A stretch of DNA of 64,000 nucleotides from positions 1,008,764 through 1,072,763 of the forward strand of contig NZ_JBMERQ010000001.1 in NCBI RefSeq assembly GCF_048820895.1, in the 5' to 3' direction. Within the stretch, counting starts at the first letter, position 1; every line of letters begins with the position of its first letter. This DNA comes from Cribrihabitans_A neustonicus (GTDB lineage Bacteria; Pseudomonadota; Alphaproteobacteria; Rhodobacterales; Rhodobacteraceae). Shown here piece by piece: positions 52,812 through 61,497 of the stretch. The notes beneath the pieces were generated by a model, which had not been told where the DNA came from, searched no databases, and saw only the letters and a program-made list of their open reading frames with translations. Made by a program: the position numbers and the translations under genes.

Positions 52812-54611
52812 TTATTCGGCCGCCATGCCCTCGGTGAATTGCAGCCGGGCCAGGCGCGCATAGAGCCCGCCCTCGGCCACCAGCGCTTCATGGGTGCCGG
52901 AAGCAACAATGCGGCCCTGGTCCATCACCACGATGCGGTCGGCCTTCTTCACCGTCGCGAGACGGTGCGCCACGATCAGCGTGGTGCGGTCGCGGCTGAG
53001 CGCATCTACCGCCGCCTGCACCAGCCGCTCGCTTTCGGCATCCAGCGCCGAGGTCGCCTCATCCAGCAGCAGCACCGGCGCGTCGCGCAGGATCGCCCGC
53101 GCAATGGCGATGCGCTGCTTCTGTCCGCCCGAGAGCATCACGCCCCGCTCGCCGACAAAGCTGTCATAGCCGTCCGGAAGGGCCGAAATGAACTCATGCG
53201 CAGCGGCGGCCTTGGCGGCGGCTTCCACCTCGGCGTCGCTGGCCTCGGGACGGCCAAAGCGGATGTTGTCGCGCGCCGAGGCGGCAAAAATCGCCGGATC
53301 CTGGGGCACCATCGCGATATGGCGGCGGAAATCGCCGCGGTTCAGGGCGCTGAGCGGCACACCGTCGAGCAGTACCCGGCCCTCATGCGGATCGTAGAAA
53401 CGCTGGATCAGCTGGATCACAGTGGTCTTGCCCGCACCCGAAGGGCCGACAAAGGCCACGGTCTCACCAGGCTGCACGGTGAGGGAAACGTTCTCAAGCG
53501 CGGAAACATCGGGCCGCGACGGGTAGCGGAACGAAACATCCTCGAACCGGATCTCCCCCCTTACCGGAGCGGGCAGCTTTTGCGGCGCATCCGGATCCAA
53601 TACCGTATCCTCTGCCTGCAACAGTTCCACCAGCCGCTCGGTCGCGCCCGCGGCGCGCTGCAGTTCGCTCCAGATCTCCGAAAGCGCAGCAACCGAGCCC
53701 GCCACCAGCACCGCGTAGATCACGAACTGGATCAGCGTGCCCTCGCTCATACGCCCGGCGCGCACATCATTTGCACCCATCCAAAGGACGCCCACGATGC
53801 CCGAAAACACCAGGAAGATCACGATCACCGTCAAGGCCGCGCGGGTGCGGATACGGCGGCGGGAGACGTCATAGGCCGTCTCTGTCATATCGCCAAAGGC
53901 GGCCCGGCTTGCAGCCTCGTGGGTGAAGGCCTGCACCGTCTGCACCGCGCCGAGAGCCTCGCCCGCATTGCCCGAAGACGCCGCGATCCAGTCCTGGTTC
54001 TCCTTGCTGATCGCACGCAGGCGGCGGCCGAGAAACAGGATCGGCACGATCACCGCGGGCACGATCAGCAGAACCATCCCGGTCAGCTTGGCCGAGGTCA
54101 GCAGCATCAGCACCAGCCCGCCTAGGAAGATCAGCAGGTTACGCAGCGCAATCGACACCGACGAGCCGAGCACCGACTGAATCAGCGTGGTGTCGGTGGT
54201 GATCCGGCTGAGCACCTCGCCGGTCATGATGCGCTCGAAAAACTCCGGGCTCATGCCGATCACACGGTCGAACACCGCCTTCCGGATATCGGCCACCACC
54301 CGTTCGCCAAGGCGCGTGACCAGTGCATACCGCACACCTGTCCCGATCGCGAGCAGAGCGGCAATCACCAGCGCCGCCGCGAAATACTGATTCAGCAGCG
54401 CAGCATCCGAGACCCGGAAATTGTCCACCACCCGCCGCACCGCCAGCGGCAGGGTGAGCGACAGCGCCGCCGTCAGCACCAGCGCGCAAAGCGCCGCCGT
54501 CATAAGGCCGCGGTAGGGCCGCATGAATGGCCACAGCGCCGCCAGCACGCCAATCTTCCGGGAGCTTGCGCGCTCCTTTTCCGTATTCGGGGCCGCCTGT
54601 TTTCGCGCCAT
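52812..54611 (-). CDS. ABC exporter, fused permease-ATPase (MsbA-like)
   Basis: Half-transporter of 599 aa. The membrane domain spans residues ~20-310 (six helices, beginning GVLAALWPFMRPYRGLMTAA), the nucleotide-binding domain ~350-590. Walker A FVGPSGAGKTTVIQLIQRFY near 390, signature LSGGQKQRIAIARAILRDAP near 490, Walker B PVLLLDEATSALDAESERL near 512. Such homodimeric exporters move lipids, peptides or drugs; the substrate is unknown. It precedes (same strand) the acyl-CoA synthetase by 169 bp. Start at 54611 chosen for its position before the first conserved helix. Confidence 0.92.
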   Translation of the reverse strand: MARKQAAPNTEKERASSRKIGVLAALWPFMRPYRGLMTAALCALVLTAALSLTLPLAVRRVVDNFRVSDAALLNQYFAAALVIAALLAIGTGVRYALVTRLGERVVADIRKAVFDRVIGMSPEFFERIMTGEVLSRITTDTTLIQSVLGSSVSIALRNLLIFLGGLVLMLLTSAKLTGMVLLIVPAVIVPILFLGRRLRAISKENQDWIAASSGNAGEALGAVQTVQAFTHEAASRAAFGDMTETAYDVSRRRIRTRAALTVIVIFLVFSGIVGVLWMGANDVRAGRMSEGTLIQFVIYAVLVAGSVAALSEIWSELQRAAGATERLVELLQAEDTVLDPDAPQKLPAPVRGEIRFEDVSFRYPSRPDVSALENVSLTVQPGETVAFVGPSGAGKTTVIQLIQRFYDPHEGRVLLDGVPLSALNRGDFRRHIAMVPQDPAIFAASARDNIRFGRPEASDAEVEAAAKAAAAHEFISALPDGYDSFVGERGVMLSGGQKQRIAIARAILRDAPVLLLDEATSALDAESERLVQAAVDALSRDRTTLIVAHRLATVKKADRIVVMDQGRIVASGTHEALVAEGGLYARLARLQFTEGMAAE

Positions 54612-54781
54612 TCCGGATCCTTTTGACCTTCGCCTATGCGCCGCCCCGAGGGGCACACGCTCTTGTCCCGGTTCATGGCCCTGCAGCCCCGGCAGGTCAA
54701 GCGCGGAGCGGTTTCAAAATTTGCGGAACAGAGGCCGGGGCCTGCGGCATCCTGACCTTGCAGGCACTGCCGGAGAGACGT

Positions 54782-54855
54782 TGGAGCGGGTAGCGGGAAT
54801 CGAACCCGCACCTTAAGCTTGGAAGGCTCTTATGATACCATTTCACCATACCCGC
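54782..54855 (-). tRNA. tRNA-Gly (anticodon TCC)
   Basis: On the minus strand the acceptor GCGGGTA pairs with TACCCGC. The D-arm contains GGTATCATA, the anticodon stem-loop reads GAGCCTTCCAAGCTT with TCC as anticodon, and the T-arm GCGGGTTCGATTCCCGC carries GTTCGATTC. CCA is encoded at the 3' end. Length 74 including CCA. Confidence 0.96.
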
Positions 54856-55059
54856 CCGGATCTTGTGGTGATTTAGGCGAAGCCGCGGGCGAGGTCAACC
54901 GCCATATGCCGGCGTCCGGACCGGCGCCGCCTCCAGCCGTGGCCTCCCGGCTCAGGCGGAGGAATTTTCCGCCTTCCGCCCTTGCGATCCGCGCCCGCCG
55001 GCCCGAGTTTAGGCAGGCATCCCGCCGCGCCTGTCCGAAGCCCAAGCCGGAGCCAGCAA

Positions 55060-55770
55060 ATGAGCCCGCCCCCCAAGACCGCCATCCTCACTGCCCATGG
55101 CCAGCCCTCTGCCCCCGCCCCTCCAGAGGAGGCGCTGGCACGCACAGCTGCAGAAGTTGCTTCCCTGCTGCCTGGCTGGGAGATCCGATCCGCGACGCTC
55201 GCCACACCCGGCCGGCTTGAGGACGTGATGCAGGAGGGCGCCGTCATCTATCCTTTCTTCATGGCCCGCGGCTGGTTCACCGCCAAGGTGCTGCCCGGAC
55301 GGCTGGCGGGCCGCAGTTACCGCATGGCCGTGCCGTTCGGCCTATCGGAAGGCCTGCCCCTGCTGGTGGAACAGGCAGTGAAGGCGGCGGCGGAGGATCG
55401 CGGCTGGGCCCTCGTCGGCACTTGGCTGCTGCTCGCCGCCCACGGCTCCGCCCGCGGCCCCAAGGCCGCCGAGGCCGCCGAATCCTTTGCCAGCCGCCTC
55501 CGCCCGCTCCTGCCCGGCTGTGCGCTTTCACTCGGCTATGTTGAGCAAGACCCCACCATCAAGGACGCCGCCCGCCCCCTGCCCGCGCGAACGCTCTGCC
55601 TGCCGTTCTTCGCCCAGGCCGGCGACCACGTCCAAACCGACATTCCGGAGGCGCTGAAGGCTGCCGGCTTCCAGGGTGCCGTGATGCCCGTCACCGGCGC
55701 ACTGCCCGGCGTCCCCGCCCTGATCGCCGCCGCCATCCGCGCCGCTGCCGGGGCGCCGCCCGCAGAATGA
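55060..55770 (+). CDS. CbiX-like sirohydrochlorin chelatase-type protein
   Basis: Protein of 236 aa that looks like two CbiX-type half domains: ILTAHGQPSAPAPPEEALAR at the N-terminus and LLLAAHGSARGPKAAEAAES near residue 130, each with the AHG metal-site motif of class II chelatases. CbiX inserts cobalt or iron into sirohydrochlorin for cobalamin or siroheme. Several GC-rich linker segments weaken the match, so a related function is possible. ATG at 55060 is preferred to the upstream Met at 54982. No cobalamin genes are adjacent. Confidence 0.75.
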   Translation: MSPPPKTAILTAHGQPSAPAPPEEALARTAAEVASLLPGWEIRSATLATPGRLEDVMQEGAVIYPFFMARGWFTAKVLPGRLAGRSYRMAVPFGLSEGLPLLVEQAVKAAAEDRGWALVGTWLLLAAHGSARGPKAAEAAESFASRLRPLLPGCALSLGYVEQDPTIKDAARPLPARTLCLPFFAQAGDHVQTDIPEALKAAGFQGAVMPVTGALPGVPALIAAAIRAAAGAPPAE

Positions 55771-55888
55771 CCCGAGGCTGCCCGGTACTCTCCCGCGGGA
55801 GCCCGGGCGCGGATTCCCGGCCGCCGCGGCAAAACACCTCTTGCACGCACCGGAAGCTTGTGATTAATCACGCCTTACACCATGGGCT

Positions 55889-55962
55889 GGCGAGTTGGCG
55901 GAGTGGTGACGCAGCGGATTGCAAATCCGTGTACACCGGTTCGATTCCGGTACTCGCCTCCA
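55889..55962 (+). tRNA. tRNA-Cys (anticodon GCA)
   Basis: Acceptor GGCGAGT pairs with ACTCGCC. The anticodon stem-loop is GCGGATTGCAAATCCGT with GCA as anticodon, and the T-arm CCGGTTCGATTCCGG is perfect. 3' CCA is encoded at 55960-55962. It lies about 1 kb before the stress operon and is a possible integration site for the accessory region, but no 3'-end duplication was found within the window. Confidence 0.96.
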
Positions 55963-56077
55963 CTTCCCCGCAGCGCAGACTTTGCCCCAGCCCTACAGGG
56001 CCTGCCCATTTTCCGGCAGCTGGCATTCCGCGCTGTGCCCTCTTCCCCGGCGGCGCCGGACGCGCCATATCTGCGGT

Positions 56078-56464
56078 ATGACGCACGGCATCGCCTATTT
56101 CGAAGATATCGCCCGCGGCACCATCGCCGCCCTGCCCGCCGCTTTCCGCCCTGCAGCAGAGGCGGTGCTGCTGCGGGTGGCGGAATGGCCGGATGCGGGG
56201 ATGCTGGAAGAGCTTGCCATCTCCGATCCGCGCGATCTCACCGGTCTCTACGAAGGCATCCCGATGACTGAAAAGTCCGTCTTCGACATGGCGCCGCCGC
56301 CAGACGTGGTCTGGCTGTTCCGGCAGCCGATCCTGGCGGAGTGGCGCGACCGGGGCAATGTTGCCCTGGAGGACCTGATCGCGCATGTGGTGATCCACGA
56401 GTTCGCCCACCACTTCGGCTGGAGCGACGCGGACATCGCCGCGATCGACCCCTGGTGGGAGTGA
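56078..56464 (+). CDS. Small zincin-like metallopeptidase family protein
   Basis: Protein of 128 aa. The C-terminal HVVIHEFAHHFGWSDADI contains HEFAH (HExxH) with a downstream Asp, as in the metallopeptidase family PF06262, which includes other short bacterial proteins. The N-terminus has the family block DLTGLYEGIPMTEKSVFDMA. No signal peptide; role unknown. ATG at 56078 gives the family-length protein; the frame extends upstream across tRNA-Cys but is rejected there. Confidence 0.88.
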   Translation: MTHGIAYFEDIARGTIAALPAAFRPAAEAVLLRVAEWPDAGMLEELAISDPRDLTGLYEGIPMTEKSVFDMAPPPDVVWLFRQPILAEWRDRGNVALEDLIAHVVIHEFAHHFGWSDADIAAIDPWWE

Positions 56465-56941
56465 GGCCAGCTGCCCGAGCATTCCACTGTACAGCCGCAA
56501 ATCAACCGCGCCGGAAGGTCTTAGCGGCCATCAGATCCGGCGGCGTGAGCCCGTCAGTTTGAACCGCACTGAACCCGCCGGTTTCCGGCGCGCGGTGCCA
56601 CTGCCACGAAGACGGCAGGAGGTGAAATTCCGCCTCCGTCGGGGGCTTGACAAACCGACATTCCCTCCCAACTGAGTTTCAGGGGATGCCGAAGGCGGGT
56701 CCCCAGGTGGTGAACACCGGAAGGCTGGCAGCCATGCGGCCCTCCGGCATGCTGCCAGGCCGGTTGCTGGCCGGTTTTGAACGCCGCAGCCGTCTCCCGT
56801 GCAGTCGCTCTGCCTGCGCCTGCCTCTTTGTTTCCCCTGAAGCCTGCTTGCCTGCCCGGTCCCGCCGGTGAGTCTACCGTGTCCGGTGGGACCGGTCCGG
56901 ACGGGCAGTGTCCAAAGGTCATAGCGTAAGGAGGAAACGAC
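56465..56941. other. 477-bp region upstream of the Hsp20 operon
   Basis: No gene is supported. It holds CTTGAC (56646-56651) followed, after 16 bases, by CCAACT, a weak match to RpoH-type or sigma-70-type promoter elements, about 270 bp before the first hsp20 start. A strong Shine-Dalgarno, AAGGAGGAAACGAC, immediately precedes the first hsp20 ATG. It likely contains the operon promoter. Confidence 0.45.
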
Positions 56942-57385
56942 ATGCTTCAATCTACGTTTGCGCCGTTCCGGGCATTCGACCCATTCGGCGACATGCGCCG
57001 GATGCAAAACCAGATGAACCAGCTCTTCGACGGTTTCGGTGGCGCGCAGCGGCCGATGGCGTATCCGGCGGTGAACTTCTGGGCCGGTCAGGACAGCATC
57101 GTTCTCACCGCGGAACTGCCGGGTCTCTCGGAAGCGGACATCGAGCTGACGGTCAAGGACTCCATGGCGGTGCTGCGCGGCACGCATCCCGAACAGGAAA
57201 CCGGCGATGACGTGACCTGGCGCCGCCGCGAGCGGCCGGCCGGATCCTTCTCCCGAACCGTCGAGCTGCCGTTCCGGGTTGATCCCGAACGGGTCGATGC
57301 GCGGTTCAAGAACGGTGTGCTCACCGTCGAGATGCAGCGCCCGGAGGAGGACAAGCCCAAGCGCATTGAAATCAAGGCGTCGTAA
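56942..57385 (+). CDS. Small heat-shock protein Hsp20, first copy
   Basis: Small chaperone of 147 aa in the alpha-crystallin family; it holds unfolding proteins in a refoldable state without ATP. An N-terminal arm rich in Met and Phe (MLQSTFAPFRAFDPFGDMRR) precedes the alpha-crystallin domain, which begins near residue 45 (VNFWAGQDSIVLTAELPGLS) and ends with FKNGVLTVEMQRPE. The C-terminal IEI (KRIEIKAS) is the IxI tail that binds neighbouring subunits. First gene of the stress operon, with AAGGAGG Shine-Dalgarno; followed by a second hsp20 26 bp on. Confidence 0.95.
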   Translation: MLQSTFAPFRAFDPFGDMRRMQNQMNQLFDGFGGAQRPMAYPAVNFWAGQDSIVLTAELPGLSEADIELTVKDSMAVLRGTHPEQETGDDVTWRRRERPAGSFSRTVELPFRVDPERVDARFKNGVLTVEMQRPEEDKPKRIEIKAS

Positions 57386-57411
57386 CACGTGCGGAGTGAA
57401 AGGAGGAAACA

Positions 57412-57813
57412 ATGGCACAGGAACTGACGACCCAAAGCGATCGCGATGTCAGCCGCACAGGGGAAGACAGCGGCCGGGCGGGCATGACTTTCATGCCGCC
57501 GGTCGACATCTTCGAAAACGGCGATGTGACCGTCATTCTCGCAGATATGCCTGGCGTTGCGCCCGAGGATATGGACGTGACGCTGGAGCGCCACGTGCTC
57601 ACCCTGCGCGGCCATGTGCGCCCGCATGCCCCCGAAGGCTACCGCCGCATCACCACGGAATATCGCGAAGGGGACTACGAGCGCGCCTTCACGCTGTCTG
57701 ACGAAGTCGATCAGAGCAAGATCAAGGCCGCATTCAAGCATGGCCTGCTGCGTCTGGAATTGCCGCGCGCAGCCGAGGCCAAACCCAAGAAAATATCGGT
57801 CAAGGCCGCATAA
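57412..57813 (+). CDS. Small heat-shock protein Hsp20, second copy
   Basis: Small chaperone of 133 aa. The alpha-crystallin domain runs from FMPPVDIFENGDVTVILADM near residue 24 through EYREGDYERAFTLSDEVDQS to AFKHGLLRLELPRA. The C-terminus KKISVKAA gives an ISV tail, a variant of the IxI motif. The N-terminus is short and charged (MAQELTTQSDRDVSRTGEDS), unlike the first copy, so the two may differ in oligomer or client. AAAGGAGG precedes the ATG. Distinct from, not a recent copy of, the first. Confidence 0.95.
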   Translation: MAQELTTQSDRDVSRTGEDSGRAGMTFMPPVDIFENGDVTVILADMPGVAPEDMDVTLERHVLTLRGHVRPHAPEGYRRITTEYREGDYERAFTLSDEVDQSKIKAAFKHGLLRLELPRAAEAKPKKISVKAA

Positions 57814-57846
57814 CGCGGCCTTTCCAGAGGAAAGGAGGAAGACACC

Positions 57847-58356
57847 ATGCATATCAGCGATCTCATCCCGTGGGGTCGTGGCAAGGACAAGACCCCGGAC
57901 TCCAGCGGCGGCCGGACAACCAACCCGCTGGCCACTCTTCAGCGCGACATCAACAACGTGTTCGAGGACTTCTGGCGGAAGGTGGAAAACGGCTGGAATG
58001 GCCGCTCGGCCCCGATCGGGATGTTCGGCCCCAGCACCGACGTGTCGGAAGCGGATGACACAATCGAGGTGACCGTCGAACTGCCCGGCATGACCGAAAA
58101 GGACATCGACATCTCGATGTCGGGCGACGCTCTCACCATCCGCGGCGAAAAGAAGGTGGAACACGAGGAGAAGCGGCGCGGTATCTACATGTCGGAACGC
58201 TCCTACGGGGCGTTCTACCGCACCATTCCCCTGCCGCCGGGCGTGGACACCGAAAAAGCCGAAGCAACCTTTAAGAACGGCGTGCTGACGATTGCGCTGC
58301 CTAAGACCGCGGCTTCCGAGGCCAGGGTGAAGCGCATCCCGGTCAAGGCGTCCTGA
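57847..58356 (+). CDS. Small heat-shock protein Hsp20, third copy
   Basis: Small chaperone of 169 aa. The N-terminal segment MHISDLIPWGRGKDKTPDSS precedes NNVFEDFWRKVENGWNGRSA and the alpha-crystallin domain (TDVSEADDTIEVTVELPGMT near residue 60; SYGAFYRTIPLPPGVDTEKA near 115; TFKNGVLTIALPKTA). The KRIPVKAS end gives an IPV tail, again the IxI motif. AAAGGAGG precedes the ATG. It is the longest of the three, with the most classical class A bacterial architecture. Confidence 0.95.
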   Translation: MHISDLIPWGRGKDKTPDSSGGRTTNPLATLQRDINNVFEDFWRKVENGWNGRSAPIGMFGPSTDVSEADDTIEVTVELPGMTEKDIDISMSGDALTIRGEKKVEHEEKRRGIYMSERSYGAFYRTIPLPPGVDTEKAEATFKNGVLTIALPKTAASEARVKRIPVKAS

Positions 58357-58421
58357 CACCGCACAAGCCATCCGGGCGGCCGGCCCTGCGGCCGCCCTTT
58401 CCAACGTTAAGGAGAGCCCAG

Positions 58422-59822
58422 ATGCGTTCGATCCTTGTTCATATCGGCCGGACCGTTGCGCTGCTCAGCGTTGCCCTGATGATGGCGGCCGCGCCGGCAG
58501 CCGCGCAGTCCGCTGACCGGCCCCTGTTTCTCAACCAGGACGGCCTGCCGACGTTGGCGCCGCTACTGGAAAAGGTTACCCCGGCGGTCGTCAACATCTC
58601 GGTCGAAAGCCGCCAGATGGCAGAGATGAACCCGCTGTTCAACGACCCCTTTTTCCGGCGGTTCTTCGATGTGCCGCCGGCACCGCAGGCCCCGGCTCCG
58701 CGCCGCCAGATGAGTGCCGGGTCCGGGGTCATCGTCGATGCCGCGAAGGGCTATGTGCTGACCAATCATCACGTGATCGAGAACGGCGACAGGATCGTGA
58801 TCACGCTCAAGGACCGGCGCCGTTTCGACGCCGAGCTCGTCGGCAGCGATCCCGGCACTGATATTGCGCTTTTGCAAATTGACGCCGAAAACCTCACCGC
58901 GCTGGAGCTGGGCGACAGCGACAGGCTGAAGGTCGGGGACTACGTGCTGGCAATCGGCAATCCCTTCGGACTCGGGCAGACCGTCACCTCCGGCATTGTC
59001 AGCGCCTTGGGCCGCAGCGGCCTGAGCGTGGACGGCTACGAGGATTTCATCCAGACCGATGCGTCCATTAACCCCGGCAACTCCGGCGGTGCCCTGGCCA
59101 CCTTTGACGGCCGGCTGGTGGGTATTAACACAGCCATCATTGCGCCATCGGGCGGCAATGTCGGCATCGGCTTTGCGGTGCCCGCCAATATGGCGCGCGC
59201 AGTGATGGACCAGCTTATCGAGCACGGCGAGGTGCGGCGCGGCCGCCTCGGCGTGGTAATTCAGGATTTCACCCCGGATCTGGCCGAGGCTCTGGACATC
59301 GGTACCGGCACAGGCGCGGTAGTCACCCAGGTGGAACCCGGCAGCGCCGCCGAAGACGCAGGGCTGCAGCCCGGCGATGTGATCCTATCACTCGACGGGC
59401 GTGCGGTTGCCGGCTCGGCGGATCTGCGCAGCCAGGTCGGGTTGAAGCGGGTCGGCTCAGAGGTAAAGCTGGAGGTGATGCGGGACGGTTCCGCGATGAC
59501 GCTGACTGCCACCTTGCGCGAGGGCGAGACGGTGGCTGCGGCAGCGGACCGCAGGTTTGACCGGCTCGCGGGCGCCGAGCTGCGCAACCTGCAGCCGGGC
59601 GATCCGGACTATGGCGCACTTGAGGGGGTGCTGGTCGCCAGCATGGACCCCGGAAGCCGCGCCGCCCGCTCGGGGCTGGAGGCCGGCGACCTCATACTCG
59701 CCGTCAACCGCAGCCCGGTAAGCTCGGTTACCGAACTCCGGCACGAGCTTGCACGCGCTGAGGGCGCTCTCGCGCTGACCGTGCAAAGGGGCGCCGCGCG
59801 TATTTTCCTGGTGATGCGCTGA
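58422..59822 (+). CDS. degP: Periplasmic serine protease of the HtrA/DegP/DegQ family
   Basis: Protein of 466 aa. Signal peptide ALLSVALMMAAAPAAAQS (cleavage after AAAQ-S) directs it to the periplasm. Protease domain: LTNHHVIENGD (His), DPGTDIALLQI (Asp) and QTDASINPGNSGGALATFDG (Ser), a complete triad. Two PDZ domains follow: the first near residues 265-355 (VVTQVEPGSAAEDAGLQPGD), the second at ~375-460 (VLVASMDPGSRAARSGLEAG). It degrades or refolds misfolded envelope proteins. It follows the third hsp20 by 65 bp and has AAGGAGAG before the ATG. Confidence 0.95.
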   Translation: MRSILVHIGRTVALLSVALMMAAAPAAAQSADRPLFLNQDGLPTLAPLLEKVTPAVVNISVESRQMAEMNPLFNDPFFRRFFDVPPAPQAPAPRRQMSAGSGVIVDAAKGYVLTNHHVIENGDRIVITLKDRRRFDAELVGSDPGTDIALLQIDAENLTALELGDSDRLKVGDYVLAIGNPFGLGQTVTSGIVSALGRSGLSVDGYEDFIQTDASINPGNSGGALATFDGRLVGINTAIIAPSGGNVGIGFAVPANMARAVMDQLIEHGEVRRGRLGVVIQDFTPDLAEALDIGTGTGAVVTQVEPGSAAEDAGLQPGDVILSLDGRAVAGSADLRSQVGLKRVGSEVKLEVMRDGSAMTLTATLREGETVAAAADRRFDRLAGAELRNLQPGDPDYGALEGVLVASMDPGSRAARSGLEAGDLILAVNRSPVSSVTELRHELARAEGALALTVQRGAARIFLVMR

Positions 59823-59843
59823 GACCGGAAGGAGGTAACGGCG

Positions 59844-60463
59844 ATGACGAACAAACCTGCGGCGGCGAGGGCAGTATCACGGCCTGTATCCACGCGGCAG
59901 CGGCGGGCGGAGGACGCTGCCCTTGCCGCTGCCCCGCCGGAGGTGCGCCCGGAAGCCGGTCAAGGCACGCGGCCGGCCGGCCAGCTGAAACGGGCGCTTG
60001 CCGGCGCAGGAAATGACCCCGAACAGCCCGATACTGCCCGCTCCGAAGGCGAAGGAGAATGCGCCTCGCAGGCTGCGGCGGCCTGCCGCACTACCTTCAA
60101 AACCGGGCCCGGCAACCCCGGCGGATCGAACGCGGCCACGGCCTGGCTTTCTGGGTCGTTTCACTGGTCACCGAACTGGTACTGGGAGTGGCGGCAATGG
60201 CGGTCGTCATGCGGTTCTCGCGCTGGCGCGAATTCCGCGCCGATGCGGGCAGCGCAGCGCTGGCCGGGCGCGCCAGCATGATAGCGGGTCTGGAACGGCT
60301 GCGCACCCTGCAGACCGTCCGGCCGCTCCCCGAAGAGATGCGGGCGCTCGCCTTCGATGCCGGCCGCGTGCAGGCCTTGTTTGCCAGTCATCCGCCGCTT
60401 GAGGACAGGATCGCGGCCCTCAGGTCCGCAGGCGGCGCCGCAGCGGAATGGGTCTGGACATGA
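59844..60463 (+). pseudogene. htpX: Degenerate HtpX-type (M48) protease remnant
   Basis: A frame opened by ATG at 59844 with a strong AAGGAGGTAACGGCG Shine-Dalgarno runs to 60281 without recognisable domains. In another frame, 60059-60463 encodes a clear HtpX C-terminus: GHGLAFWVVSLVTELVLGVA (membrane helix), FSRWREFRADAGSAALAGRA (the conserved REFxADAGSA-x-x-xGR block) and ALFASHPPLEDRIAALRSAG. The HExxH catalytic motif and N-terminal helices are absent, so the sequence is broken by a frameshift and deletion. It lies between degP and the J-protein gene, where HtpX fits a membrane quality-control role. An alternative is a short functional ORF in the first frame. Confidence 0.7.
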
Positions 60464-60539
60464 GGCCCGCACGGCTCCTGAATACAGAGGCAGCATCCGG
60501 GTGCCGGGCCGCAAGCACCCCGGGCAGAGGAACCTGAAG

Positions 60540-61478
60540 ATGAAAGACGATCCTTACAAAGTGCTCGGCGTCCCGCGGGACGCGACGCAGTCCGAAATCA
60601 AGAAGGCCTACCGAAAGCTCGCCAAAGCGCTGCACCCCGACCGGGCGCCGGGCGACACCGCCAAAGCAGCTGAGTTTCAGCGGGTGGGGGCCGCCTATGA
60701 CATTCTCGGCGATCCGTCGAAGCGGCGCCGCTTCGACGCCGGTGAAATCGATGCCAGCGGCCAGGAAAGGCCGCATCGCCCGTTCTACCGGAACAACGCG
60801 GACGCCCGCCGCGCGGGCAGCTTCCACTCGGCAGGCCGTTTCGGCGGCGCCGACGATCTCTCGGATCTCTTCGGCGGGATTTTCGGCCGCATGCACCCCG
60901 GCGGCCCGGGCGGCGCCCGCGGTTTCGCAACCCGCGGCGCGGACGTGCGCTATCAGCTCGAGGTCGATTTCCTCGACGCCGCCCGCGGCGCACGGCGGAA
61001 CGTGCCGCTGCCCACCGGCCAGACCATCGAACTGGCGATCCCCGCGGGGGTGCGGGACGGCCAGACCCTCCGCCTGCTCGGCAAGGGCCAGCCCGGGGCC
61101 GGAGGCGGCCCGGCCGGGGATGCCTATGTGGAGATCGGTGTGCGCCCGCATCCGCTGTTCACCCGGACCGGCAACGACATCGAAATTGAAGTTCCCGTCA
61201 CTTTTGACGAGGCGGTACTGGGCGCCCGGATCGAGGTGCCCACGATTTCCGGCCCGGTCGCGCTGGCGGTGCCCAAGGGCTCCTCTTCCGGCCGCCGGCT
61301 GCGGCTGAAAGGAAAAGGCGTAAGGCCCGCCAGCGCCCCGCCGGGTGACCAGTACGTCCGCCTGCGCATCGTTCTGCCTGGCCGGATCAGCGGCCGCATG
61401 GAGGAGCTCGCCCGGCAATGGCGCCGGGAGGTGAGCCATGATCCACGCGCTGAATTGGGAGGCGCGCAAAGAGGCTGA
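60540..61478 (+). CDS. CbpA-type J-domain co-chaperone (DnaJ without zinc finger)
   Basis: Protein of 312 aa. J domain at residues 4-70: DPYKVLGVPRDATQSEIKKA and LAKALHPDRAPGDTAKAAEF with the essential HPD. A Gly/Phe-rich linker follows, then two substrate-binding beta domains (VDFLDAARGARRNVPLPTGQ; TIELAIPAGVRDGQTLRLLG; VPVTFDEAVLGARIEVPTIS). No zinc-finger CxxCxGxG repeats, so it is CbpA/type II. It would stimulate DnaK for refolding of Hsp20-held clients. Shine-Dalgarno AGAGGAA is present. Its last 41 bp overlap an ATG at 61438. Confidence 0.92.
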   Translation: MKDDPYKVLGVPRDATQSEIKKAYRKLAKALHPDRAPGDTAKAAEFQRVGAAYDILGDPSKRRRFDAGEIDASGQERPHRPFYRNNADARRAGSFHSAGRFGGADDLSDLFGGIFGRMHPGGPGGARGFATRGADVRYQLEVDFLDAARGARRNVPLPTGQTIELAIPAGVRDGQTLRLLGKGQPGAGGGPAGDAYVEIGVRPHPLFTRTGNDIEIEVPVTFDEAVLGARIEVPTISGPVALAVPKGSSSGRRLRLKGKGVRPASAPPGDQYVRLRIVLPGRISGRMEELARQWRREVSHDPRAELGGAQRG

Positions 61479-61497
61479 GACAGCACCGCAGGCTGCC

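Noticed and set aside
56531..57418. 295-aa minus-strand frame over the first Hsp20 gene
   Set aside because: Antisense; the plus-strand Hsp20 is complete with strong Shine-Dalgarno.
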